From Flammeovirgaceae bacterium UBA1842 (GTDB lineage: Bacteria > Bacteroidota > Bacteroidia > Cytophagales > Cyclobacteriaceae): a stretch of DNA of 64,000 bases. Of the stretch, positions 28,390-36,707 are shown one piece after another. The notes under the pieces were generated by a model, which was not told the DNA's origin, did not search any database, and saw nothing but the letters and a program-made list of their open reading frames with translations. The position numbers and the translations under genes are program-made. Where the stretch lies: assembly GCA_002338655.1 (NCBI GenBank), contig DDIU01000016.1, positions 5,014 to 69,013 on the forward strand, written 5' to 3'. Each line of letters starts with the position of its first letter. The first letter of the stretch is position 1.

Positions 28390-28437
28390 ATGGATTTTAT
28401 TTAACTTCAAGTTGTTCTATTAATAAATTAGAAAAAT

Positions 28438-29451
28438 ATGGCTTCTCCAATTATAAAAATCAAAGCGCTTGACTTCCCATGGCAGACGAGTGACCCTTTT
28501 TTGTTTTGTGTTCACCATGCCGATAATTACCCTAAAGGGAATGACCAGATGGGACCAGATGAATCGCTTGCAGGTAGAAATATCGGCCAGGACTTTACCT
28601 TGAAAGATGGCTGGCGAATGTACCACGGAGAAACGGTTCCAGGTTTTCCAGCTCATCCTCATCGTGGGTTTGAGACCGTAACTATCGCCAAAAATGGATT
28701 GATCGATCATTCTGATTCGCTTGGTGCAGCAGCCCGATTTGGCTATGGTGATGTACAATGGATGACAGCAGGTAAAGGGGTTCAACACTCAGAGATGTTT
28801 CCTTTACTTGACAGAGAAAACAGAAATATGTTAGAGCTATTTCAAATTTGGCTAAACTTACCAAAGGCCAATAAGTTAGTCGAGCCGCATTTTGCAATGC
28901 TTTGGAGCGATAACATTCCCACGCTTGAATACGATGATGAAAATGGAAAGAAAACAATTGTAGATGTAATAGCTGGAAAATTGGATGATACATTAGCCGC
29001 AGCTCCAGCTCCTAAATCCTGGGCAGCCGATCCAGCCAATGATGTGGCCATTTGGACAATCGCTATGGAATCTGGGGCAGAATGGACAATTCCTGAAGGC
29101 CAGGAAGGTAGCAACAGAACGGTTTATTTTTTTGAAGGGGATAACCTAAAAATAGCGGATCAATCTATCCGCCCCTATCATGGAGTTGAATTACAAGCAA
29201 ATAGTGAAGTGACAATAAAGAATGATGGTGAGCCAGCCCGATTGCTTTTGTTGCAAGGTAAACCTATTGGGGAACCGGTAGCGCAATATGGCCCCTTCGT
29301 AATGAACACCCAAAATGAAATTCAGGAAGCCATGAACGACTATCAATCAACCCAGTTTGGTGGATGGCCTTGGCCAAGTCATGACCATGTACACCCACGT
29401 GAAATGGGTCGTTTTGCTAAACATGTAGATGGTAGGGAAGAAGTGAAGTGA
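28438..29451 (+). CDS. Pirin family protein
   Basis: The 337-residue bicupin has the pirin metal ligands: two His in AHPHRGFETV and His plus Glu in GVQHSEMF, preceded by GYGDVQWMTAG. Bacterial pirins bind Fe(II) and several act as quercetin 2,3-dioxygenases or redox-responsive interaction partners. The family is normally 230-300 residues, so this is a long member with an extended C-terminus ending in a WPWPSHDHVHP-like stretch. It is divergent from the OYE gene; shared regulation is likely. Confidence 0.93.
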   Translation: MASPIIKIKALDFPWQTSDPFLFCVHHADNYPKGNDQMGPDESLAGRNIGQDFTLKDGWRMYHGETVPGFPAHPHRGFETVTIAKNGLIDHSDSLGAAARFGYGDVQWMTAGKGVQHSEMFPLLDRENRNMLELFQIWLNLPKANKLVEPHFAMLWSDNIPTLEYDDENGKKTIVDVIAGKLDDTLAAAPAPKSWAADPANDVAIWTIAMESGAEWTIPEGQEGSNRTVYFFEGDNLKIADQSIRPYHGVELQANSEVTIKNDGEPARLLLLQGKPIGEPVAQYGPFVMNTQNEIQEAMNDYQSTQFGGWPWPSHDHVHPREMGRFAKHVDGREEVK

Positions 29452-29497
29452 GAGTGACTTACCGGATGAAATTAAAGAACATTGTTATATTTGATAT

Positions 29498-29692
29498 ATG
29501 AAAATGCAGCGAACTCCATTTTATGCAGGAAAAGTTAAAGATAAAGATGAGAACGATATTTTATATTGGGCCAATTCTAAAACTGCAAAAGAACGTTTGG
29601 CTGAAGCATGGAGATTACATTGTGCCAATCATAATATAGATCCCAAGACCCCACTAAATAGAAAAGTATCTAAGGCACATAAGCGTCAATAA
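29498..29692 (+). CDS. Small protein paired with a nucleotidyltransferase (possible antitoxin-like partner)
   Basis: The 64-residue, basic, helix-rich protein carries the pattern ILYWANSKTAKERLAEAWRL. It resembles the small 'YW-x-S-x-T-x-E-E-R-L' proteins that precede MNT/DUF6036-like nucleotidyltransferases. Its stop overlaps the nucleotidyltransferase start by one base (TAATG), so translation is coupled. A TATATTTG box (29486-29493) lies immediately upstream but too close to the ATG for a normal leader. Function is inferred from pairing only. Confidence 0.7.
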   Translation: MKMQRTPFYAGKVKDKDENDILYWANSKTAKERLAEAWRLHCANHNIDPKTPLNRKVSKAHKRQ

Positions 29693-30171
29693 TGGTTTTT
29701 TTTAATAGTGATTTTTATGACTATATCACACTCCTTAAAAAAAACAAGGTTGAATATGTACTAGTGGGAGGCATGGCCGTGAATATACACGGTTATAGGC
29801 GTTCAACTGGAGATATGGATATATTCGTAAATCCAACTGCCGAAAATCATAAGAAACTAATGAAAGTACATTTTGATTTCGGTATGGATATGGGTGAAAT
29901 GGAATTGCTTGATAATTTTTTAGATACGAATAAATATGACGTTTTTACCTTTGGCGTATCTCCAATCCAAATTGATTTGATGACTGCCTGTAAAGGGCTG
30001 CCATTCTACACGGCCTATGAGAATGCAATTGATTATACCATTGATGATAAATTAACGGTAAAGGTGGTACACTATCGCGACCTGATAGTAGCAAAAAAAG
30101 CAGCAAATAGGATGCGGGACAAAGCGGATATTGAAGAACTAGAAAAATTAAAAGGTAAGGATAACAAGTAA
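29692..30171 (+). CDS. MNT/DUF6036-like nucleotidyltransferase
   Basis: The 159-residue protein has the minimal nucleotidyltransferase signature: VLVGGMAVNIHGYRRSTGDM followed by DIF, with the GG and the DxD metal pair. A third acidic residue is in IQIDLMTA. A late helix (YRDLIVAKKAANRMRDKADI) fits DUF6036/AbiEii-like enzymes. Such proteins often form toxin-antitoxin or phage-defence pairs with a small upstream protein, and the arrangement here is the same. Whether it is toxin or antidote, and what it modifies, cannot be read from sequence. Confidence 0.85.
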   Translation: MVFFNSDFYDYITLLKKNKVEYVLVGGMAVNIHGYRRSTGDMDIFVNPTAENHKKLMKVHFDFGMDMGEMELLDNFLDTNKYDVFTFGVSPIQIDLMTACKGLPFYTAYENAIDYTIDDKLTVKVVHYRDLIVAKKAANRMRDKADIEELEKLKGKDNK

Positions 30172-30189
30172 TTACGTTTACTGTAAACC

Positions 30190-30720
30190 CTAAAAAGCAA
30201 TCAACTTCTTGGCCTGATCAGTCAGTAAACTAACATAAAGCTCATTGGCGATTGCTCCATCCTTATAATGACGTTCAATATATGATAACTTGGGTTTCAA
30301 AGAGAGCACTTCCATTCCACAATAGTGAAAAATATCCGTCAGATGACTTAACGCAAGACCTGCTCCCTGAACTCCGGAGGATAAGCCTACTAAGGCACAT
30401 TTTTTATTTTTAAAGCTATCAGGGTATTTTAAGCCATCAATAAATGTCTTCAACACACCGGGAAAGGAACCATTATATTCGGGAACAATGAAAACAAATT
30501 TATCCACTTGAGTTATGATATCCCTGAAGTGATTAAATTCTACATTCTTGCCAGCGTTGTTATACAATGCACTAAAAACGAAATCAGCGGGTAGGTCAGC
30601 AAGGTCGATCAACTCACTTTCATAGCCGATATTCTTCAACAAACCCTGATAAATTTTGGCTATTTGATATGACATAGAATCCAATCTATTTGTACCACAA
30701 ATGACAGCTATCTTTTCCAT
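30190..30720 (-). CDS. NAD(P)H-dependent FMN reductase / flavodoxin-like quinone reductase
   Basis: The 176-residue flavodoxin-fold protein starts with the FMN phosphate loop VICGTNRLDSMSYQIA. FIVPEYNGSFPGVLKTFID is the family signature contacting the isoalloxazine ring. It probably reduces free FMN or quinones. Its start shares one base with the stop of the upstream DUF2807 lipoprotein gene, making a three-gene coupled unit with the PagL-like gene. Confidence 0.92.
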   Translation of the reverse strand: MEKIAVICGTNRLDSMSYQIAKIYQGLLKNIGYESELIDLADLPADFVFSALYNNAGKNVEFNHFRDIITQVDKFVFIVPEYNGSFPGVLKTFIDGLKYPDSFKNKKCALVGLSSGVQGAGLALSHLTDIFHYCGMEVLSLKPKLSYIERHYKDGAIANELYVSLLTDQAKKLIAF

Positions 30721-31457
30721 TAATTGCTTCCGTTAATTAAGTGGCCTCTGCCATTTTCCTTTACATCGATTGTTACAGGAACATTACCAACATATTTGAG
30801 GTTGCCTGTAGAATTAATATTCCCTTTTAACTCATTGCTAACATTTACAGTAATGGTATTCGTTCCATTATGAAATACAGTGGCATTGGTTGTAAGTAAA
30901 TTATCACCTTTAAACAGGCCGTCACCAGAAGTAAAGCTTACAGTCAAATTATAAACCTGTCCGGTTAATATGAAGTTGGAAATCTCATTGCTCCAGACAA
31001 TTAAGTCATTGCTATTAATATCCATATAAAAATCACCGTTGCAATCCTGAGACCTCAGTTCTATGGAAGGCACGTTAAGGGGGCCGCCTACAGTTTGAAT
31101 GACGCTGCCACCAGTGATTTCGATTTTTGAAATAATAGGGACGGTTATATTGATGGTGGGAAAATCATATTTACGGACCCAACGGCAACTTATATGGTTT
31201 GTGATGTGCAATTCACCCTCTATTACCTCAAAATCAATCTCTTTGAACAAGTTTTCACCAATGGTGACAGCAACATTTTGAACATTTCCTTGGGTTATTA
31301 AAACATTAAAATCATTATTAATATAGAGTTGATCAAAATCGGCCAAAACAACGGTTCTAGTGACCCGCTCACCGGCAGATTTGAGGCAATCAGGCGCATC
31401 TTCACTATTACACCCGAAGGCAAACACAATGGTTAATATGTAGAGAAGTTTTTTCAT
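30720..31457 (-). CDS. DUF2807 (GIN domain) putative auto-transporter adhesin head lipoprotein
   Basis: The 245-residue lipoprotein has signal and lipobox ILTIVFAFGC. The body is a right-handed beta-helix-like repeat of alternating small and hydrophobic residues (INNDFNVLITQGN, ITNHISCRW, IEITGGSVIQT, LNVPSIELRSQDC), the pattern of DUF2807. Bacteroidota encode many such proteins; their function is unknown. It overlaps the upstream PagL-like gene by four bases (ATGA) and the downstream FMN reductase gene by one. Confidence 0.9.
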   Translation of the reverse strand: MKKLLYILTIVFAFGCNSEDAPDCLKSAGERVTRTVVLADFDQLYINNDFNVLITQGNVQNVAVTIGENLFKEIDFEVIEGELHITNHISCRWVRKYDFPTINITVPIISKIEITGGSVIQTVGGPLNVPSIELRSQDCNGDFYMDINSNDLIVWSNEISNFILTGQVYNLTVSFTSGDGLFKGDNLLTTNATVFHNGTNTITVNVSNELKGNINSTGNLKYVGNVPVTIDVKENGRGHLINGSN

Positions 31458-32545
31458 TTCAATCTATAACCTATCGCGAATTCCATGGCTTCTGCCTTTG
31501 CACTGTGCGATTTTACGCCTATTGAACTGTATAATTTTTTAGTAAAATACCGTCTCAATCCAAGTCTTAGATACACAGACTGGTAGGGTTTGTAGGGATC
31601 ATAAATATAATAACCCACCTGTCCCATTATTGAAAATTCATTGATCATTAATTCATGGCTTACATACAGCCCAATTCGGTTGGAATCAGTCCCTTTGTCT
31701 ACTGAATCATCATATTTTATTTCATCTTTTAGAGAGGCCGAATAAAACCATTCCATTCCAAGTCCCAGTCTGCTTTTGTGATTTAACTGCTTATCCATTA
31801 AGCCAGAAAGCACAAAAAACGGCTTGGCACCACTGCCAATCTTCAAGCTTTCATGAGCTCCTCCCGTTAGGGTAATCGAAGCGCCAATTACTTTGTTTTC
31901 CAATGGTTTCTCCTCTATAAAATTAAAGGTTTTAGGTTCATAACGGATCATGTAGCTAAGGCCTAAGTTGGTGGCGATTATGTTGATCCCGGAGTTGGGT
32001 TTTTTTATAGCGCCATTGGAGAAATGAGTTACAGAGGCAGAACTGTTAAAAAATAACTTGTCAGTCAATTGGTATTGATATCCAAATTGGAATAATACCG
32101 CACCGGTAAGGTCAGTACTGATTACATTGTTTTTATTGTTGGTCTCAGGATTATACTTATTGGTGGTATAGCCCATACCAAAGCCCATTTTAAATTGTAA
32201 TTGGCCTTTTGCTTCACGGTTGCCACGAAGATAAAAATTGATATGTGGGATCAGCCCTAATGTTTTACCCAATACTGGATTACGATAATCCATGTATACA
32301 AACGTCATCCCCATGTCTGGGTAGTTATAACGTTGTTGCCACGGCTCACTACCATATACTTTTTTGTCCATAGTTACCCTAAATCCTATTGGGTGTTTGG
32401 TGATCAAATGGCTGATTTGAGGTTTATGTTGTAAAATGAACCCGTCAAAAACCTCAATCCCTAGGGTTTTGTTCAACCCTGGGGTAAACTGGGAAAAAGC
32501 TAGCGTAGAGACAAAAAGTAAAGGTATTAATAATCTAAATCGCAC
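31454..32545 (-). CDS. Acyloxyacyl hydrolase / PagL-like outer membrane lipid A deacylase
   Basis: The 363-residue protein has a signal peptide (LLIPLLFVSTLAFSQ) and an amphipathic beta-strand pattern of a small outer-membrane barrel ending in a terminal strand (EFAIGYRLK). The segment VTHFSNGAIKKPNSGIN carries the His-x-Ser-Asn catalytic signature of PagL/acyloxyacyl hydrolases. The enzyme removes an acyl chain from lipid A in the outer membrane. It is about twice the size of Pseudomonas PagL, as usual in Bacteroidota. It leads the three-gene minus-strand unit and follows kdsB, also an LPS gene. Confidence 0.85.
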   Translation of the reverse strand: MRFRLLIPLLFVSTLAFSQFTPGLNKTLGIEVFDGFILQHKPQISHLITKHPIGFRVTMDKKVYGSEPWQQRYNYPDMGMTFVYMDYRNPVLGKTLGLIPHINFYLRGNREAKGQLQFKMGFGMGYTTNKYNPETNNKNNVISTDLTGAVLFQFGYQYQLTDKLFFNSSASVTHFSNGAIKKPNSGINIIATNLGLSYMIRYEPKTFNFIEEKPLENKVIGASITLTGGAHESLKIGSGAKPFFVLSGLMDKQLNHKSRLGLGMEWFYSASLKDEIKYDDSVDKGTDSNRIGLYVSHELMINEFSIMGQVGYYIYDPYKPYQSVYLRLGLRRYFTKKLYSSIGVKSHSAKAEAMEFAIGYRLK

Positions 32546-32587
32546 TGACCATTCATTTTAATGCGCGAAAATACATTGAAATTAGTG

Positions 32588-33322
32588 TTAATAAAAATCT
32601 TTCAAACGCATCAGATCGTCAGGGGTATCCACTCCAAAAGAAGGTATATGAGTTTCTGCAATTCGAATCTTATAGCCATTTTCCAACCATCTTAGTTGTT
32701 CCAAAGATTCGGCATGCTCTAATGATGAGGGGGGTAAATGGGCTATAATTTTAAGTATATCTGCCCTATAGGCATAAATGCCAATATGTTTATAAAAGTC
32801 TTGATGCTCAAGCCACTGTTCTTTTGGTTTATTTCTTAAGAATGGCACTGTGGAACGGCTAAAGTACAAGGCCTCATTGTTGTTATTAAAAACACATTTC
32901 ACCGCATTGGGATCAAAAAGCTCATGGGTATCCTCAATCTTTTTCACCAGTGTGCCTAGCTCTGTTTTTCCATCGAGCAAACCTGCCAGTAAATCTATTT
33001 GGCTTGGATCAATGAAAGGTTCATCCCCCTGAATGTTGATTACATAATCAAATTCATCCACTTCTTTGGTAAGTACTTCATTGCACCGGTCTGTACCACT
33101 TTGATGGTTTTCATCTGTCAGACACACATTTCCTTCAAATCCTTGGACAGCCTCCACAATTTTAGCATGATCTGTGGCCACAATTACCTTGGTAAGCTTT
33201 TTGGCTTTAAGCGCTTGCTCGTACACGCGTTGAACCATTGGTTTTCCACCAATATCGGCCAGGGCCTTGGCAGGAAATCGGGTGGATGCATATCGTGCAG
33301 GGATTACGCCTAGTATTTTCAT
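32588..33322 (-). CDS. kdsB: 3-deoxy-manno-octulosonate cytidylyltransferase KdsB
   Basis: KdsB activates Kdo as CMP-Kdo for LPS inner core synthesis. The 244-residue protein has the nucleotidyltransferase start VIPARYASTRFPAKALADIG, INIQGDEPFID with the metal-binding Asp, and YKHIGIYAYR. Length is standard. It is 16 bases downstream of the NfeD gene on the same strand. Confidence 0.97.
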   Translation of the reverse strand: MKILGVIPARYASTRFPAKALADIGGKPMVQRVYEQALKAKKLTKVIVATDHAKIVEAVQGFEGNVCLTDENHQSGTDRCNEVLTKEVDEFDYVINIQGDEPFIDPSQIDLLAGLLDGKTELGTLVKKIEDTHELFDPNAVKCVFNNNNEALYFSRSTVPFLRNKPKEQWLEHQDFYKHIGIYAYRADILKIIAHLPPSSLEHAESLEQLRWLENGYKIRIAETHIPSFGVDTPDDLMRLKDFY

Positions 33323-33338
33323 GAATTCAGTTTTGCAA

Positions 33339-34688
33339 TTAACTATCCAACTTTACTTTCAAGGAAGTGCCTTCTTCACTTGTCACTATTATTTTTTGAT
33401 CTTTGTCGATATAGTCTCCTCTGGTATAGGCATCAAATACCTCTCCATCAATCATTACGCGTCCACTTGGTCGTAATACAGTATGCGCTACCCCTTTTTT
33501 GCCAATCATTGACTCTTTGATAAAACTACTGGTGTAGCCTTCGCTTCGGTTCATGGTATCCGTAAGTGCCACACGCGCAAAAAATTTGGAATCGGTCATT
33601 TTTACCCCAACAATAAAAAGTAACGCCACACCCCCAAAAACACCTAAACTGGCCGTAATTATTGCCACTATAATCGCATTGTAGTCCACATAAGTGAAAT
33701 CAAAAGCATCGTTATTGAGCATCACTAGTATTAGAGAACTCAGGGTCAATGTAATACCAAGGATTCCAGCTACCCCGAAACCCGGAATTACGAATATTTC
33801 CAATACAATGAGCAATAAACCAATGAAAAAGGCAATGATTTCCCAGTTTTCAGCAAGACCAGTAAGGTAATAGGGAACAAAATAGAGTATTAGTGCAATA
33901 ATGGCAGCAGCAATTGGAAACCCTACCCCAGGAGTTTGCAGCTCAAAATAAATTCCACCAATAATAACCATTATCAAAATCCCACTTATAAATGGGTTGA
34001 GGAATATCGAAATGATATATTCTGTAGTACTTTGTTCGTACTTTATAAGCTCGTAGTTGTCAATCTTATTCCTGGTCAGTATTTCCTCAATACTAGATAC
34101 TTTGGCTTCACAGAAACCATGTTCAATGGCCTCATTGGTTGAAAACGTGATCACCTGACCCGCTGGGCTAATACCTTCAATCTCTATGGTCTGATCTACC
34201 ATGGCTTCAGCTATTTTTGGATCCCTACCTTTTTCTTCAGCAATTGACCGCATGGTACTCCTCATATAGGACTGATATTTGTCAGGGGCAGCGACACCAT
34301 CCTGAGTAACTACCGTAGCTGCACCTATATTTGCACCCGGTGACATATAAATACTGTCACAGGCAATGGAAATCAAGGCACCAGCTGAGGCGGCATCTTT
34401 ATTGATAAACACCCAAACAGGCTTATCAAAGTCCATAATATTTTCTACAATGTCCTTGGCATCAGTTACTATCCCTCCATAGGTGTCCATTTCGATAATG
34501 ACATAATCAGCATTAATTTCATCTGCATGCTTCAATGCCAAGTCAACATAACGGTTGGTTCGTGGATCGATTTCGGCTTTTAACTCCATCACCATCACTT
34601 TCGTTTTGGTTTGACCAAAGACATTATGATTCAAACTCAATGAAGAGATCAAACAAAAAAGAAGCACAAAACTTTCTAACCGATTCAT
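33339..34688 (-). CDS. NfeD family membrane-bound ClpP-class serine protease
   Basis: The 449-residue protein has a signal peptide, then a ClpP/SppA-like periplasmic protease domain. KDAASAGALISIACDSIYMS contains the Ser nucleophile, and GANIGAATVV follows. Four to five membrane helices (about residues 230-370) come next, then a C-terminal NfeD OB-fold (VLRPSGRVMIDGEVFDA). Such long NfeD proteins (NfeD1b) cleave stomatin-like proteins and influence membrane quality. No stomatin gene is adjacent. Confidence 0.93.
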   Translation of the reverse strand: MNRLESFVLLFCLISSLSLNHNVFGQTKTKVMVMELKAEIDPRTNRYVDLALKHADEINADYVIIEMDTYGGIVTDAKDIVENIMDFDKPVWVFINKDAASAGALISIACDSIYMSPGANIGAATVVTQDGVAAPDKYQSYMRSTMRSIAEEKGRDPKIAEAMVDQTIEIEGISPAGQVITFSTNEAIEHGFCEAKVSSIEEILTRNKIDNYELIKYEQSTTEYIISIFLNPFISGILIMVIIGGIYFELQTPGVGFPIAAAIIALILYFVPYYLTGLAENWEIIAFFIGLLLIVLEIFVIPGFGVAGILGITLTLSSLILVMLNNDAFDFTYVDYNAIIVAIITASLGVFGGVALLFIVGVKMTDSKFFARVALTDTMNRSEGYTSSFIKESMIGKKGVAHTVLRPSGRVMIDGEVFDAYTRGDYIDKDQKIIVTSEEGTSLKVKLDS

Positions 34689-34725
34689 ACAATGTATTTT
34701 TGTCTAAATTAAAGAATAATAACCA

Positions 34726-35502
34726 TTGGTAAGAAACTTAGACCTCATCTTTTCGCATGCCTTCAAGGGTAAAGTGTGGAGCATAAATACGGATAATGAA
34801 GGAAAAAAACTTTTGTTGGAAATTAGGGATGATAAAATAATGGAAGCCTCATTCTATATCTTCGACTTAGAGAACTCAGTATTGGGGAATAAAATATTGT
34901 TGGATGAACAGTGGTTGATATCACCATTTTATGTATCCAACTCAATTTTAATATTTCAAACCTACCTATCTGAGGCTAATCCTGATGTGGCCAACTATAT
35001 TGGCTGGAGCCTGAAAGAGAACAAGGAAATATGGTGGCATGACCAATGGAAAAATGTTTCCATTGTAAATGATCAGCTGCTGGTGAAGGATGAAAACAAT
35101 CAAGAACCCACAGTATTTGATGTTTCAAATGGCCAGAAAACGACCTTAAATAGAAATGAAATTGGAGAGAATATCCTTAATATTCTTTCGCCAGAATTTT
35201 ATCCGCAGAAGAATCAATATTTTCCAACTATTGAACGTTTTGTCGAGCAGATGATTTCAGAAAATATTAAGGTAGGCGCAGAGTATATTGAATACAATGA
35301 GATCGCTTTCATTTCGTATTACACCGGACAGCAAAAGATGGCCAATAATTTGCTTGTAGTTGATCAAAATAAAGAAATATTGTTACATGAAGCCCTTGGG
35401 AATGATCTTGAGGGAATTGGCAAGGATACTTTCTTCATTCAACATAACAAGCTTATATTTGTTAAAAACAAAACAGAATTACTCATTCATCAATTACCAT
35501 AA
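34726..35502 (+). CDS. DUF4905 domain-containing protein
   Basis: The 258-residue protein has no signal peptide and starts at TTG (MVRNLDLIFSHAFKGKVW). It consists of repeated beta strands with WSINTDNEGKKLLLEIRD and ENKEIWWHDQW, a propeller-like pattern as in DUF4905 of Cytophagales. Its role is unknown. It is divergent from the NfeD gene and one base upstream of the LysM gene, so the two plus-strand genes are probably co-transcribed. Confidence 0.85.
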   Translation: MVRNLDLIFSHAFKGKVWSINTDNEGKKLLLEIRDDKIMEASFYIFDLENSVLGNKILLDEQWLISPFYVSNSILIFQTYLSEANPDVANYIGWSLKENKEIWWHDQWKNVSIVNDQLLVKDENNQEPTVFDVSNGQKTTLNRNEIGENILNILSPEFYPQKNQYFPTIERFVEQMISENIKVGAEYIEYNEIAFISYYTGQQKMANNLLVVDQNKEILLHEALGNDLEGIGKDTFFIQHNKLIFVKNKTELLIHQLP

Positions 35503-35503
35503 T

Positions 35504-36556
35504 ATGCGTTGGACATTAGTTGTTATTTTTTGCGCGTTTCAATTAAATGGATTTGCTGGCTCAATGAGCATGGACTCAGTTGGGATTGAAAAAAAAGGCG
35601 ATCAATCTTATATCCAGCATGTGGTAGCGGAAGGTGAAACGCTTTATTCGGTTTCCCGCAGGTATAATGTACCTATTTATAAAATTATTGAAAGCAATCC
35701 ACCTACCGAGTTTGGGCTAGAGGTCGGAAAAATAATTCTCATTCCTATTATCAAAAAAGAAGTCAAAAAAGTTGAGATTATGAAACCACAGGTGGATAAG
35801 CCGGTGGTAACTGCCAATGAGATACACATAGTCGAAGCCAAGCAGACCTTGTTTTCCATATCAAGAATGTATGGTGTAACCGTTGCTGATATTAAGGAAT
35901 GGAATAATTTAAGTGGTAATGAGCTGGAGATAGGCCAGCGTCTTGTGATTAAAAAAGGGGTAACGCCTTCGGCCACAATGGAGGAAAGCAAACCTACTGT
36001 TGTCACTGAAGACAATGACAAAATTCATGTGGTAAGCGCATCCGAAACATTATATTCAATTTCTAAACTTTACGAAGTAAGTATTGATGATATTAAAAAA
36101 TGGAACCGTCTGATAGGCAACGAAATTAGTATTGGGCAACAGTTGATTGTTGGTAAAAACATCCGAACCGACACCAAGTCAATTGATACTAGCAAAGTAG
36201 TAGTTATTAAGCCAGAGGTTAGTGATAAAAGCTCAGCTATCGATACGGCCAAATACAATATTAAACCTGAAACAAGAACGAATTTTGAAGAGACTGTAGA
36301 ATCTGGATTAGCGGAACAGATAGAGGGGACCACAAGCTCACGCAAGTATCTGGGGATGCACCGCAAAGCAAAAGTTGGAACCATAATGAAGGTAAAAAAT
36401 GAGATGAATGATCAAGAAGTTTTTGTAAGGATAATCGGAAAATTACCAGATACTGGAGTCAACAAAAATGTGGTGATCAAAATATCAAAGGCAGCCTATG
36501 ACCGCTTAGGGGCGATTGACCCCAGATTCAGGGTTACAATTTCCTACATCCCTTGA
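35504..36556 (+). CDS. Exported LysM protein with C-terminal RlpA-like double-psi beta-barrel
   Basis: I start at the ATG 35504 (MRWTLVVIFCAFQLNGFAG), which gives a clean signal peptide and a 350-residue protein; the longer frame upstream overlaps the DUF4905 gene and lacks a signal. Three LysM domains (beginning HVVAEGETLYSVSRRY, HIVEAKQTLFSISRMY, HVVSASETLYSISKLY) bind peptidoglycan. The last ~75 residues resemble the RlpA fold (YLGMHRKAKVGTIMKV ... VVIKISKAAYDRLGAI). The Asp of the usual NDRGPF motif is missing, so it is probably not catalytic. The stop codon lies in an inverted-repeat arm. Confidence 0.9.
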   Translation: MRWTLVVIFCAFQLNGFAGSMSMDSVGIEKKGDQSYIQHVVAEGETLYSVSRRYNVPIYKIIESNPPTEFGLEVGKIILIPIIKKEVKKVEIMKPQVDKPVVTANEIHIVEAKQTLFSISRMYGVTVADIKEWNNLSGNELEIGQRLVIKKGVTPSATMEESKPTVVTEDNDKIHVVSASETLYSISKLYEVSIDDIKKWNRLIGNEISIGQQLIVGKNIRTDTKSIDTSKVVVIKPEVSDKSSAIDTAKYNIKPETRTNFEETVESGLAEQIEGTTSSRKYLGMHRKAKVGTIMKVKNEMNDQEVFVRIIGKLPDTGVNKNVVIKISKAAYDRLGAIDPRFRVTISYIP

Positions 36557-36677
36557 TTACACTTTTATAAAATAATTAATGCATCCGAGCGTAGATTTTG
36601 ATTCAATACTCACGCAAGCCCACCCGCTTGGATGTGTTTGATCGCGATATCCCTTTAGGGAATAAAGGGTGTAATCA
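36554..36677. repeat. ~124 bp imperfect palindromic element with inverted ends
   Basis: TGATTACACTTTTAT (36554-36568) pairs with ATAAAGGGTGTAATCA (36662-36677). Inside, CATCCGAGCG (36582-36591) pairs with CGCTTGGATG (36625-36634), and ATCCCTTTAGGGAAT is a further small palindrome. The left arm includes the TGA stop of the LysM gene. It could be a small non-autonomous mobile element or a structured 3' UTR. Confidence 0.6.
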
Positions 36678-36707
36678 GGATACTCAGGTAAAAAATTCTA
36701 TTTTCGG

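Noticed and set aside
29486..29493. TATATTTG as promoter of the small-protein/nucleotidyltransferase pair
   Set aside because: It ends four bases before the ATG and has no TTG at 19-21 bases upstream, so it is not listed as a promoter feature.
35360..35503. N-terminal extension of the LysM protein
   Set aside because: It overlaps the DUF4905 gene in another frame and would bury the signal peptide that starts at 35504.
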